Positions 17,585 through 27,956 of a stretch of 64,000 nucleotides of DNA are shown one piece after another. Made by a program: the position numbers and the translations under genes. The notes beneath the pieces are model-generated. The model worked only from the letters and a program-made list of their open reading frames with translations, was not told the origin of the DNA and searched no databases. The stretch comes from an uncultured Actinomycetes bacterium. GTDB lineage: Bacteria; Actinomycetota; Acidimicrobiia; Acidimicrobiales; RAAP-2. Location of the stretch: NCBI GenBank assembly GCA_903828785.1, contig CAIKNP010000015.1, positions 1 to 64,000 on the forward strand, read 5' to 3'. Position 1 is the first letter of the stretch, and each line of letters begins with the position of its first letter.

Positions 17585-18720
17585 TGGCGATGACTCTCCC
17601 CAGCGACGAAGGGTGGGGCAGTTTGGTGGGCCGCAGGATACTGGTCCGGGTTGATTTCAACTGCCCAGTTGAGAACCGATCGGGCCAGCTTGAAGTCAGC
17701 GATGACTTTCGCATGCGAGCGGCTCTGCCACTTTTTGAGAATCTTCTGGCTCGTGGCGCAGAAGTGGTCGCCTGTACGCACTTTGGTCGTCCGGACGGAA
17801 AAGTCGTTGAGAAGTACTCTGTCGAACCACTTCGTCGTCGCCTTAAGGAGCTTGCTCCGCAGATAAGCCTCATGGAGAATCTCCGTTTCTCCGCCGGCGA
17901 GGAAGCCAACAGCGCGGAATTCGGAGCTTCGTTGGTTGAGGGTTTCGATTACTACGTCAACGAGGCTTTTGGCGCATCGCACCGATCCCACGCCTCAATC
18001 ATGATTCCACCCACGCTGATTCCCTCGGCCGCTGGACCTAACTTGAGGCGGGAAGTCTCCACACTGACGGCATTACTCGAGAGTCCCGCTCGACCTTTCG
18101 TCGCGATCGTTGGCGGAGCCAAGGTCAAGGACAAATTGGCCATTGTTCGAGTTCTTAGTGAGAAGGCCGACCGAGTGATTGTCGGTGGCGGCATGGCGTA
18201 CACCTTCTTGGCGGCGTTGGGTCACTCGATCGGTAACTCGTTGGTTGATTACGACTTCGTAGAAGATTGCCGCCGACTGCTGGACAGCGGAAAAATCGTG
18301 CTGCCCGTGGACTCGGTTATTTTGCCGGCCGGATCGGCTTTCGGCAGGGGTGGAGACGCTGCGACCGACGTCGTAGGTGAGGATATTCCAGACGGCTACA
18401 TGGGTTTAGACATAGGTCCGAACTCGCGGACGTACTTCGCTGAAGTGATCAGCAGTGCTGCTTCAATTTTGTGGAACGGCCCAATGGGTGTTTTCGAGGA
18501 CCCTCGATTGAGTGCGGGCACGGCCGCGGTGGCGCACGCCGTCGCTGACTCATCAGCGGTTTCAGTAATTGGTGGGGGCGATTCGGTAGCCGCTCTGACT
18601 CAGCTAGGCCTGGAGGATCGCGTCAGCTTCGTTTCTACGGGCGGGGGCGCATCGCTTGAATTGGTCGAACTGGGAGATTTGCCTGGCCTGCGGGCCCTGC
18701 GTGAAGGAATAAAACAATGA
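17584..18720 (+). CDS. pgk: phosphoglycerate kinase
   Basis: About 378 residues, slightly short for the family. It transfers phosphate between 1,3-bisphosphoglycerate and ADP. Seen are RVDFNCP near the N-terminus, THFGRPDG, ENLRFSAGEEAN, the hinge VGGAKVKDK, and the C-terminal nucleotide site GGGDSVAAL with STGGGASLE. The frame runs further upstream into gap, but the start is probably the GTG at 17584, which overlaps the gap stop as TAGTG. The same TAGTG junction occurs before rluB and the 61-residue gene. An ATG at 17590 is the alternative. Confidence 0.95.
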   Translation: MAMTLPSDEGWGSLVGRRILVRVDFNCPVENRSGQLEVSDDFRMRAALPLFENLLARGAEVVACTHFGRPDGKVVEKYSVEPLRRRLKELAPQISLMENLRFSAGEEANSAEFGASLVEGFDYYVNEAFGASHRSHASIMIPPTLIPSAAGPNLRREVSTLTALLESPARPFVAIVGGAKVKDKLAIVRVLSEKADRVIVGGGMAYTFLAALGHSIGNSLVDYDFVEDCRRLLDSGKIVLPVDSVILPAGSAFGRGGDAATDVVGEDIPDGYMGLDIGPNSRTYFAEVISSAASILWNGPMGVFEDPRLSAGTAAVAHAVADSSAVSVIGGGDSVAALTQLGLEDRVSFVSTGGGASLELVELGDLPGLRALREGIKQ

Positions 18721-19490
18721 TGCGACCCCTGGTAGTTGGTAACTGGAAGATGAATCTGGACTTCGTCGAGGCGATTCACCTAACGCAGCAGCTTGGCGTC
18801 GTTTTGCGAAGCCGACCCTTGGAGCATGTTGACATTGTTCTGGTGCCTCCCTTCGTCGATTTGCGATCGGTCACATCTATTATCGATTCCGAGCGAATGC
18901 CTGTCGAGGTTGGAGCCCAGCACGTAAGTATGCACGACAGCGGCGCCCACACCGGTGAGGTGAGTGCTTCGATGCTTCGGCGCCTCGCGGTCGATTGGGT
19001 ACTCGTAGGACACTCGGAGCGTCGCGCGATGTACGCGATGAGTGATGCGGTGGTTGCTGCCACCATGAAGGCTGCCCTGCGCCACGGTCTCAAGCCCATC
19101 CTCTGTGTGGGGGAGAGCCTCGAGGTCCGTGAGGCCGACGGCCACTTGGCCTTCGTGAGTGACCAATTGCAGTCAGCCCTGGCCGACCTTTCGGGGGGCG
19201 AAGACCTCATTACGGTTGCGTACGAGCCCGTGTGGGCAATCGGAACCGGTCGTACGGCGGGCACCGACCAAGTGCGTGAGATGATGCAGCACATACGTGG
19301 CGTTTTGAACACCCGAGGGCTCACAAACGCTCGTATTCTGTACGGTGGTTCGGTGAACCCGGAGAATGCTCGTGACCTCATGGTTGACGGTAAGGTCAAC
19401 GGTTTTCTCGTCGGAGGCGCTTCACTGAAGGCGGAATCGTTCTTGGCGATCGCTGATAACGCAAATGACTGCTACGATGGCAAACGCTAA
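18717..19490 (+). CDS. tpiA: triosephosphate isomerase
   Basis: 257 residues. It interconverts dihydroxyacetone phosphate and glyceraldehyde 3-phosphate. The active site is intact: Asn9 and Lys11 in GNWKMN, His99 in GHSERR, Glu170 in AYEPVWAIGTG, and the phosphate loop GGASLK. It overlaps pgk by 4 nt (ATGA), so translation is probably coupled. secG follows after 12 bases. Confidence 0.97.
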   Translation: MMRPLVVGNWKMNLDFVEAIHLTQQLGVVLRSRPLEHVDIVLVPPFVDLRSVTSIIDSERMPVEVGAQHVSMHDSGAHTGEVSASMLRRLAVDWVLVGHSERRAMYAMSDAVVAATMKAALRHGLKPILCVGESLEVREADGHLAFVSDQLQSALADLSGGEDLITVAYEPVWAIGTGRTAGTDQVREMMQHIRGVLNTRGLTNARILYGGSVNPENARDLMVDGKVNGFLVGGASLKAESFLAIADNANDCYDGKR

Positions 19491-19502
19491 TTGGAGGTTG
19501 TG

Positions 19503-19733
19503 ATGTTCACGTGGACATTCATTGTTATTGAGGCTGTTTCGGCGATAGCACTTATTTTTCTCGTCCTGTTGCACTCTGGTCGTGGTGGTGGCATCTCCGA
19601 TCTCATGGGTGGTTCCGTGAACACTATGGCCTCGGGCTCCACGGTAGTTGAGCGGAATCTCGACCGAATTACGGTAGCCGTGGCTATCGTTTTCGCTTTC
19701 GCAACGCTGACGCTTGATCTCCGTCTTCAATAG
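19503..19733 (+). CDS. secG: protein-export membrane protein SecG
   Basis: 76 residues with two predicted membrane helices (about 3-23 and 55-74) and the polar linker HSGRGGGISDLMGG between them, which is diagnostic of SecG. It is the small subunit of the SecYEG translocon. A GGAGG ribosome binding site (19493-19497) sits five bases before the ATG at 19503; a GTG at 19500 is possible. SecG after tpiA is a common order in actinobacteria. Its end overlaps the next frame by 20 nt. Confidence 0.93.
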   Translation: MFTWTFIVIEAVSAIALIFLVLLHSGRGGGISDLMGGSVNTMASGSTVVERNLDRITVAVAIVFAFATLTLDLRLQ

Positions 19734-21342
19734 TAGATTTCGTCGCAGCCTTCGAGCTGTCGCGGTTTTAGTGATTGTTGCATCGGTTCATTCACCGACT
19801 CTTTCTGGGGCGAGTTCCCCGAGCCCGTCTGAGGCGGCGGTGACTATTTCGGTCGCCTCACCCTTTCGCGGTTGCACCGCCCAGTCTCCCGACATTTCGC
19901 CAGCGATGTTGGGAATTCTTGACCTCACCCGGCCCTCGGCCTTCACGGTGGGTGCCCACAATCAGCTGGTGGGCGAGGGAGGTGCGATTGTTTCGGCCGA
20001 GATGGTCTCGCTGACACCTCAAACAGTGGTGTACACGATCGATACGCAGTTACGTTGGTCCAACGGTCGACGTTTCAGTGCTCGAGATCTGGTCAGTTGG
20101 TGGCGAAGTGTTCGATCGCTTCCATACGCCAAAGATCAGGGCTATCGCAGCATCAAACAGTTGACGCCTTCGAAGGATTTGAGCAGTGTCACCGCAGTAT
20201 TCGCATCGCCTGACGTTACGTGGAACTCACTCTTTCGTGACCTCGAGGCGCCGGGTGCGTTACCTCGGCATTGCTCCTTCGCCAGTTTGATCCGTCGAGC
20301 CTCCTTGGGTCCGTACCGCCTCGCCAGTTTGACGAGTTCCCGGGCAGTTTTGGTGCGCAATCCATTCTGGACGGAGAACTTCAACCGCTTCGGGCGAGTG
20401 ACTCTCCTCAACAGCTCCCGGACTTCTCCGGCGTCTACCAACTTCGTGTCCTACGCCGATCAGACTAACGCTGCCTTGCTGTCCGAACACCGCGTCGGTG
20501 CGCTGCTCAACGCCAAGTTAGGGACATCGAGCTTGCTCGAAGAACTGCAATTCGCCCCGAATCGGCCGCTCACTCGAAGTGCGGCCTTGCGGCGAACCTG
20601 GTCGTGGTTCGTGAATCGCCAGACCTTGGTTCGGGGACTCTTTGACAGTTACGTTCTCGCCAATCCGGTAGCCGATAGTGCCCTGTTCGCACAGAACCGC
20701 AAGGGCTTCGTGTCAGCGCCTGCGTCGGAGAACGTCCGATCCCTCGTCGGCGCATCACCACTTCTGGACTGTCTTACCTGTGCCAGGAATTATCTGAAGA
20801 GTCAAGGATTCTCACAACGTGCATCGCAGTGGCGGTATCGAGAAAGACCGGTGACCCTGTCCATAATTCGTGGTCCGAGTTTGGTGGACCGTGACACGAC
20901 CGACGCGTTGGTTGCCCAGTTGCAAGCCAATGGTTTGTTTGCCCGAGTTTCCGTCGCGGGGAGTGACGCGCAAGCGTCTCTCTTGACCTTCGGAAATCAC
21001 TACGACTTCGCGGTGTTGGGTAGGCCCTTTTCTTCGTCGGCCGCCTCCAACACTGCGAGTTTGACTCCGCCGTTTTACGGAGATTCATTCCCCGTGGGGC
21101 AGATTTCCGCCAGTGTTCAGCGCCAATTAGTCCTCGCCGGACTGGACTTCAATCCATTAACGGCCTTACCGATTCTCAAGTCAGTGGACCAGGCCACCGT
21201 GGCTTCGTTCTTGGTTCGTCCTCTCTTCACGCCACCTTCACTCCTGCAGTGGACGCCCGGCGTCGCGAATGTTGGTTTTCCCTCGGATGTCGGTGCGCTC
21301 ATTGATCAGGTCGTCAACTGGGGCTTCGTGCCATCGCGTTGA
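19714..21342 (+). CDS. periplasmic-type solute-binding protein, family 5-like (orphan)
   Basis: 542 residues, with an N-terminal export signal (RRSLRA then a hydrophobic stretch, then SGASS) and a family 5 extracellular solute-binding fold. The clearest match is RWSNGRRFSARDLVSWW near residue 110, the equivalent of the W-S-D-G…T-A-x-D-V motif of oligopeptide-binding proteins. There is no lipobox Cys at the cleavage site, unlike most such proteins in Gram-positives. No permease or ATPase genes are nearby, so substrate is unknown. The start is TTG at 19714, inside secG; a later start cannot be excluded, although the signal peptide supports this one. Confidence 0.72.
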   Translation: MISVFNSRFRRSLRAVAVLVIVASVHSPTLSGASSPSPSEAAVTISVASPFRGCTAQSPDISPAMLGILDLTRPSAFTVGAHNQLVGEGGAIVSAEMVSLTPQTVVYTIDTQLRWSNGRRFSARDLVSWWRSVRSLPYAKDQGYRSIKQLTPSKDLSSVTAVFASPDVTWNSLFRDLEAPGALPRHCSFASLIRRASLGPYRLASLTSSRAVLVRNPFWTENFNRFGRVTLLNSSRTSPASTNFVSYADQTNAALLSEHRVGALLNAKLGTSSLLEELQFAPNRPLTRSAALRRTWSWFVNRQTLVRGLFDSYVLANPVADSALFAQNRKGFVSAPASENVRSLVGASPLLDCLTCARNYLKSQGFSQRASQWRYRERPVTLSIIRGPSLVDRDTTDALVAQLQANGLFARVSVAGSDAQASLLTFGNHYDFAVLGRPFSSSAASNTASLTPPFYGDSFPVGQISASVQRQLVLAGLDFNPLTALPILKSVDQATVASFLVRPLFTPPSLLQWTPGVANVGFPSDVGALIDQVVNWGFVPSR

Positions 21343-21368
21343 GCAAAAGCCCCCTACAGCGAACACGC

Positions 21369-21374
21369 TAGAAT
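21369..21374 (+). promoter_or_regulatory. -10 box of tRNA-Leu(GAG)
   Basis: TAGAAT, ten bases before the mature tRNA 5' end, the same spacing as for tRNA-Pro. Confidence 0.5.
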
Positions 21375-21384
21375 GGGTTCCCAC

Positions 21385-21470
21385 GTCGAAGTGGTGAAAT
21401 GGCAGACACGCTAGCTTGAGGGGCTAGTGCTCGAAAGGGCGTGCGGGTTCAAGTCCCGCCTTCGACACCA
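21385..21470 (+). tRNA. tRNA-Leu (anticodon GAG), CCA encoded
   Basis: Acceptor stem GTCGAAG pairs with CTTCGAC, the discriminator is A at 21467, and CCA is encoded at 21468-21470. The anticodon stem CTAGC/GCTAG closes loop TTGAGGG with anticodon GAG at 21418-21420. It has a long variable arm and a GGTTCAAGTCC T arm. It reads CUC/CUU. Its 3' end overlaps the tail of the antisense membrane-protein gene by about 20 bases. Confidence 0.96.
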
Positions 21471-22837
21471 AGCGTTGTTTCGAAGTTATCCTCGTTGACC
21501 ACCATTGAGTGTTCATTCAATCCTGCCCTGGCCGGCCGTAGCGGCTGGACAATCCACCAAACCAGTAAGCCCACGAGGGTGACCTGCCAAAAGGCCACGG
21601 GGATATTGTTCTCGAAAAAGTCCGGCCGGCGGTGGTAGACGTCGAACGCTAAGACGTCACCGAGGAAAAACAACACTGTCGGCAGAGTCCACCGTTTGTT
21701 GACCAAGTCCCGCAGGACAACCACGAAGGACGCCGGCATCATGTAATAGCCCCACATGTTCTCTTCGAAAACCAGTCGCCAGGCGAAACAGAGGGCTATG
21801 AGTGAGAGCAGGGTCAGGGAATCTTGCAGCAACCAGGGTCGCCGGCGAACCCAGAGGGAGGTGGCAACAACCGCCACCAAGGGGAGTACCCGTGCCGTGA
21901 AGGTTGCTGCGCCGGAAGAGAACTGCAAGTAGTACAGCAGCGACTTGATCCGAAGATAGGAGTTTCCCACCCCCGTGCCCAGCAGCGAATTTCGGACTGC
22001 GTTGGGACCCGCCAGAATCGAAAGGGGGACGACTACCGCTGCGAAGGTAGCTACGAAACCTAATACGAAGCGCAGTCGAGATTCAAAGCTTGTCAGCACC
22101 AGGAAAAGGAAGAGGGCGACGAGGAAGGACATCGACTGCGAGAGAAAAGCGAAACCCAAGAGTGCACCCGTCCATAGGTACTGACCCCGACGGTAGGCCG
22201 CCACTGCTCCTAAGGTCAGGCCCATCGCCATGATGTCTTGTGGATGGAAAAAGGTAATTAGGGAATTCCACATGGTGGGCACAAGTGCGATCGTGAAGAG
22301 CGCCAGTATCTCGCGCCGAGTGGGAGTCGTCCAGATTGTTCGCAGTAATGAACGAACGCCGAGTAGAACGGCAAACCAAGCGAGATAGCCGCAACTAAGC
22401 GAGTGGGGAAGTGTCACCGGGTTCGCCTTCGACCAGTGCTGTAAGGCCAGGAGCGCTCCGCCGCAGGAAGGACCGTAGCTGGCCATCGATGGAAAGGGCG
22501 AGCCAGCTCCCAGACGAGTAATCTAGTCGTAGGCTGCTTCCACCAGCGTGAAACCCGGAGCGGCGGAAATGCCGAGTAGGCGGTTCGGCGGATAGGCGCA
22601 GGCAATTTGGCCGTGTGCGATCAACCAGCTCGAGTATTGAGAAACATTGGCGTCATCCTGCTCTGGCCCACCGAGTAGTCGCAGGACCACCCAGTACCAA
22701 GCAAAAGCCGCCCAGACGCCGAGCCAACTTTGCCAGGTGCGAATTGGTGCGTCAAGCCGCAAAAACCACAGTCCGCGTCGGGCTCCACGCACAGAGTCGC
22801 TCGCCATCTTCGCACCTACCATTGCATTAGAGCGCAA
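21449..22837 (-). pseudogene. polytopic membrane protein (glycosyltransferase-like), split by an in-frame amber codon
   Basis: Two open stretches in the same frame, 22837-22526 (104 residues) and 22522-21449 (about 357 residues), are separated by a single TAG at 22525-22523. Read through the TAG, they give one protein of about 460 residues with some ten membrane helices. The sequence before the stop (GGPEQDD, SWLIAHGQIACAYPP) runs on naturally after it (RLGAGSPFPS, YGPSCGGALL). A FHPQDIMAMGL segment follows. The layout resembles GT-C/GT87-type membrane glycosyltransferases, but function is not certain. Start candidates are TTG 22837 and ATG 22822 or 22807. The 3' end is antisense to tRNA-Leu(GAG). 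It may be a recent pseudogene, a sequencing error, or a stop-codon readthrough case. Confidence 0.7.
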
Positions 22838-22908
22838 CTACTTTTCCCACTCGGCAAGCATAACCTTCGTAGAAATCCTGATCGTGACTCGCCTTCTCCG
22901 GATGTCGG

Positions 22909-22914
22909 TACGAT
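22909..22914 (+). promoter_or_regulatory. candidate -10 box for nadK-recN
   Basis: TACGAT, 18 bases after TGACTC, which may serve as a -35 box. The transcript would begin near 22921, leaving room for the GGCGAGG ribosome binding site before the ATG at 22932. Confidence 0.35.
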
Positions 22915-22931
22915 GAAAGGCGAGGTGTGAC

Positions 22932-23738
22932 ATGAGTCAGATTGTTTTTACAGCGTTTTCCGACCGTGCCGACGCGGTTGAACTCGCCCAGCGAACGACG
23001 CGCTACCTCGAAGATCGGGGTTTGCCGTCGATTATGCATTTCCTAGACGACGGTGAGCACGTCGAAGTCAGCGAAGACAGTCTGCTTATTTCACTTGGCG
23101 GTGACGGCACATTCTTGAAGTCAGCCCGCATCGCTCACGCCAGTGGAGCCCGAGTATTGCCCGTCCACCTTGGTCGCGTTGGGTTTTTACTGGATGAGCC
23201 CAACGGCGAGTTAGTGAGCTCTATCGTCGAAGCCTTGTCGACCAACTCGTCAGAGGATCGCATGGCTCTGGAGCTCTTACTCGAAGACGGCCGTAGTGAC
23301 TTCGCTCTCAATGAGGTGGTGCTGGAGCGATCGGCCCCCGGGCAGATGGTCCACGTGACGACCTTCGTCGACGATCAGGAGTTTCTCAGTTACGCCGCCG
23401 ATGGCGTCATGGTGGCCACCCCGACCGGATCAACGGCTTACAACTTCTCAGCTGGTGGCCCAATTATCGACTCGGCCCTCAAAGTAATCGTGGTGACTCC
23501 CGTTGCGCCGCACTTCACTATCGATCGTTCAATAGTGGTCTCGTCATCGAGCGTCATTCGCCTGACCACGCGTCTCCGTCCGACGACCGTCCTCGCTGAC
23601 TCGAACGTCGTTGGTCTCTTGGAACCCGGTAGTTCCGTTACCGTTCAGCAAAGTCCCACACCCGTTCGAGTGGTCCGCTCTCGTTCCTTCGAGATGGGAT
23701 TTCGACTGCGCCAGAGTCTCCGAGAAGGACATGCCTAG
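22932..23738 (+). CDS. nadK: NAD kinase
   Basis: 268 residues. It makes NADP+ from NAD+ and ATP or polyphosphate. The catalytic GGDGT motif (SLGGDGTFLKSA) is near residues 54-65, NEVVLER near 120, and the Gly-rich TPTGSTAYNFSAGGP near 158-172. A GGCGAGG ribosome binding site precedes the ATG. nadK followed by recN is a conserved actinobacterial pair; tlyA, which often precedes them, is not here. recN begins 8 nt inside its end. Confidence 0.95.
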   Translation: MSQIVFTAFSDRADAVELAQRTTRYLEDRGLPSIMHFLDDGEHVEVSEDSLLISLGGDGTFLKSARIAHASGARVLPVHLGRVGFLLDEPNGELVSSIVEALSTNSSEDRMALELLLEDGRSDFALNEVVLERSAPGQMVHVTTFVDDQEFLSYAADGVMVATPTGSTAYNFSAGGPIIDSALKVIVVTPVAPHFTIDRSIVVSSSSVIRLTTRLRPTTVLADSNVVGLLEPGSSVTVQQSPTPVRVVRSRSFEMGFRLRQSLREGHA

Positions 23739-25317
23739 GGTCCAGCTTCACGAACTGTACGCACGACACATTGGGGTGATTGAGGAAGCTCGAGTGGGCT
23801 TCGGTCCGGGCTTCAATGTGATTACGGGCGAGACGGGTGCAGGAAAGACCCTGCTCCTCGGTGCTCTCGAGCTCTCCTTGGGCGCGGAGTCTCCCAGCGG
23901 TCGTTTTGCCCTGCAGAGCGATTCCAAAACCGCCGCACTTTTTGAGAGTGAAGGGGTGGAGAGAGTACTGGGCCGGGACACTACGGCCACCGGACGATTG
24001 CGAAGTTCACTCGATGGAGCACCTACGAGCGCCGAAGCGCTCCGTGAGCTGGCGGGAAGTTTGGTCGTCATCCAGGGACAACACGATTATCTCACCCTGC
24101 GCAATCGCAGCAACGTGCTACGGCTCCTTGACGACGCTGGATCTATTGACACGGCGCAGCTCAATCACCTGAGACTGCAACTCCACGATGCTCTTGACTT
24201 GAGGCTACGCCTCGGAGGTGATGAGGCGAGTCGGCAGCGCGAGATTGACTACTTGGACCACGTCGTCAACGAAATTACCTCGGCCAAAATTGCGGGTCCT
24301 GACGAACTAGATGAGACCTTAGCCGAGTTGCTGCGCGTGGAACATTTGATTGATTCGCTGGGAACAGTCACCGCCGTGATCGAAGGACTGGACGGGGAAG
24401 ACGATGATGCTTCCCTCAGTCGTACCGCGCAACTGGTGGATTCCCTGCCCACTGCGGACCCTTTTGGGGCCTTGCGGGGCGAGCTCTTCGGCTTCTTGGC
24501 CGAGTCTCGAGACGCGGTTGCTCGACTGCGTGAATTGGTTAATCCTGACATGATTGATTTCGAACGCCGAGCGGCGCTGACCGAGCGAGTAGGTGAATTA
24601 CGTCAGCTCGTTCGTAAGTACGGCGGAAGCCTCAGCGAGGTGTTGAAGTTGGCATTGGAGAGCGCTGAGCGAATCGCCGAGATGCGCAGTGATGCCGAGC
24701 GCTTCGTGTCCATCGAGGGTGAAATCCTTCGTTTGCAGGCGGCTGAACGCGAAGAATCGCGCAGAGTTCGCAAAGAACGAGAGTTTGCGGCGGTCACCCT
24801 TACCAACGCCATCCGTCAGCAATTACCGCGCGTGGCACTCCCACAAGCCTCTTTGCGTTTTGACGTGGATGGGGTGGACGGCAGCGAGGCCCAGATTCTT
24901 TTTCAGCCAAATCCGGGCATGCCCGAGGGCCCACTCCAGTCCCTCGCGAGCGGTGGCGAGCTCTCACGAGTTCTTTTGGCCATTGCGCTCGAGACCAACC
25001 AGGAGGGATTGGTCTCCGTTTTTGACGAAATTGACGCCGGCGTAGGAGGAGAAGTTGCACAACAAATTGGGTCCTGCTTGGCCCAACTTGGCCACAAGCA
25101 ACAGGTGATTGCCGTAACGCACTTGGCGTCCGTCGCGGCGAAAGCCACCCACCACTTCGTTATTGCCAAGAGCAGCGACGGCAATCGAACGACGACGACG
25201 GTGGTTGAGGTCAGCGGTGAGGCGCGAGTGGGTGAGATCGCGCGGATGCTGGCGGGCGACGCCGAGAGCCAGGAGGCGCTGGAATTAGCCCGTCGTCTCT
25301 TGACCGCGGAAAAATAA
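23731..25317 (+). CDS. recN: DNA repair protein RecN
   Basis: About 528 residues, an SMC-like ATPase that gathers double-strand breaks. Walker A GETGAGKT lies near residues 29-36, followed by a long charged coiled-coil middle region, the ABC signature LASGGELSRVLLA near 412, Walker B VFDEIDAGVGG, and the H-loop VTHLASVAA. The frame is open further upstream, but the ATG at 23731 is chosen because it gives the normal RecN N-terminus (MPRVQLHELY), has GAGAAGGA just upstream, and gives an 8-nt overlap with nadK like other pairs here. Confidence 0.95.
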   Translation: MPRVQLHELYARHIGVIEEARVGFGPGFNVITGETGAGKTLLLGALELSLGAESPSGRFALQSDSKTAALFESEGVERVLGRDTTATGRLRSSLDGAPTSAEALRELAGSLVVIQGQHDYLTLRNRSNVLRLLDDAGSIDTAQLNHLRLQLHDALDLRLRLGGDEASRQREIDYLDHVVNEITSAKIAGPDELDETLAELLRVEHLIDSLGTVTAVIEGLDGEDDDASLSRTAQLVDSLPTADPFGALRGELFGFLAESRDAVARLRELVNPDMIDFERRAALTERVGELRQLVRKYGGSLSEVLKLALESAERIAEMRSDAERFVSIEGEILRLQAAEREESRRVRKEREFAAVTLTNAIRQQLPRVALPQASLRFDVDGVDGSEAQILFQPNPGMPEGPLQSLASGGELSRVLLAIALETNQEGLVSVFDEIDAGVGGEVAQQIGSCLAQLGHKQQVIAVTHLASVAAKATHHFVIAKSSDGNRTTTTVVEVSGEARVGEIARMLAGDAESQEALELARRLLTAEK

Positions 25318-25334
25318 CCAGCGAATCTCGCTGG
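25318..25334 (+). terminator. hairpin directly after recN
   Basis: CCAGCG-AATCT-CGCTGG, a 6-bp stem with a 5-nt loop starting at the first base after the recN stop. No T-run follows, so it may be a weak or factor-dependent terminator, or a 3'-end stabiliser. Confidence 0.35.
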
Positions 25335-25341
25335 CAGTCGC

Positions 25342-25347
25342 TAGGCT
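25342..25347 (+). promoter_or_regulatory. candidate -10 box for pyrG
   Basis: TAGGCT, the hexamer also used before ispH, the PDZ/radical-SAM gene and fbiC. Here it is 28 bases before the pyrG ATG, so the mRNA would have a leader of about 20 nt without a clear Shine-Dalgarno sequence. Confidence 0.35.
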
Positions 25348-25363
25348 GTAAGTCCGTGAGTGA

Positions 25364-27028
<1,665 letters not shown>

Positions 27029-27029
27029 C

Positions 27030-27947
27030 GTGGGCCAGGTAGTGACCCCGGCGCACAATCCACTTTTAGCGGACTACGTCGAGTGGTTGACCGTCGAAAA
27101 GGGTCGCAGCCGCGCGACTATTGAGTCCTATTCCCGTGACCTCGGCCAATTCCTCGTGTGGTTGGAGGCGCGCCACACCTCGGTGGACGATGTCTCGACC
27201 AGCGACCTCGAGAACTATTTCGCCCATTTGCGTTCCCTAAAGGCACCGTCGTCGGTGGCCCGCGCTACCTCTGCCGTGCGGGGTTGGATGAGTTATTTGG
27301 CTGATGAACAACTACTAGTGAGCGATCCCTCTCAGAAACTGAAACCAACGAGACGGGGACGCAGTTTGCCCAAACCCATTGACGAGGTGGTCATGGCGAC
27401 CCTTCTCGACTCCTTTCCGCGTCACAGTCCCGTCGAGCGTCGCGACGCGGCGCTCCTCGAGTTTCTCTACGGAACCGGCGCACGCGTGAGTGAAGTGGTG
27501 GGACTGCGAATCGAGGACTTGGACTTCGACGAAGAACTGGTTCGCCTGACCGGGAAAGGGGCAAAGCAGCGTCTCGTTCCCATGGGTCGTTCACTGCGTG
27601 AGGCCTTGCGCCAGTACCTGACACCCAGCGGAAGAGGTGCGTTTCCGAGTCCCCGTCCCGTCGCCAACGTTTTCCTAAATCACCGTGGGGGAGGACTTAC
27701 GCGTCAAGGAATCGATCTCGTCATCGATCGACGAGCCCTGGAGGCGGGTGTCGACCGGAGCAGCGTCAGCGCTCACGTTTTTCGCCACAGCTGTGCCACG
27801 CACATGCTGGCGCACGGGGCGGACATTCGCGTCGTGCAAGAGCTCTTGGGTCACGCCAGCATCGCCACGACGCAGCTCTATACCGCCGTTTCGATAACCT
27901 CGTTGCAGCGGGCCTACCGCGATGCTCATCCGCGAGCCGTAAAGTGA
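27030..27947 (+). CDS. xerD: tyrosine recombinase XerD
   Basis: About 305 residues from GTG 27030 (GTG 27042 is also possible; the open frame further upstream lies inside pyrG). It resolves chromosome dimers at dif with XerC. An N-terminal SAM-like core-binding domain (10-100) precedes the catalytic domain. All active residues are present: Arg152 (GARVSE), Lys176 (GKGAKQR), His249 and Arg252 (HVFRHS), His275 (LLGHASI), Tyr284 (TQLYT). pyrG-xerD followed by scpAB nearby is a common actinobacterial order, usually with a NUDIX gene and parA in between, both absent here. Confidence 0.93.
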   Translation: MGQVVTPAHNPLLADYVEWLTVEKGRSRATIESYSRDLGQFLVWLEARHTSVDDVSTSDLENYFAHLRSLKAPSSVARATSAVRGWMSYLADEQLLVSDPSQKLKPTRRGRSLPKPIDEVVMATLLDSFPRHSPVERRDAALLEFLYGTGARVSEVVGLRIEDLDFDEELVRLTGKGAKQRLVPMGRSLREALRQYLTPSGRGAFPSPRPVANVFLNHRGGGLTRQGIDLVIDRRALEAGVDRSSVSAHVFRHSCATHMLAHGADIRVVQELLGHASIATTQLYTAVSITSLQRAYRDAHPRAVK

Positions 27948-27956
27948 GGAGTCGAC

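Noticed and set aside
27030-27947. xerD as an integrase of a mobile element
   Set aside because: It is a standard XerD beside pyrG and scpAB, with no att repeats or phage genes; housekeeping dif recombinase.
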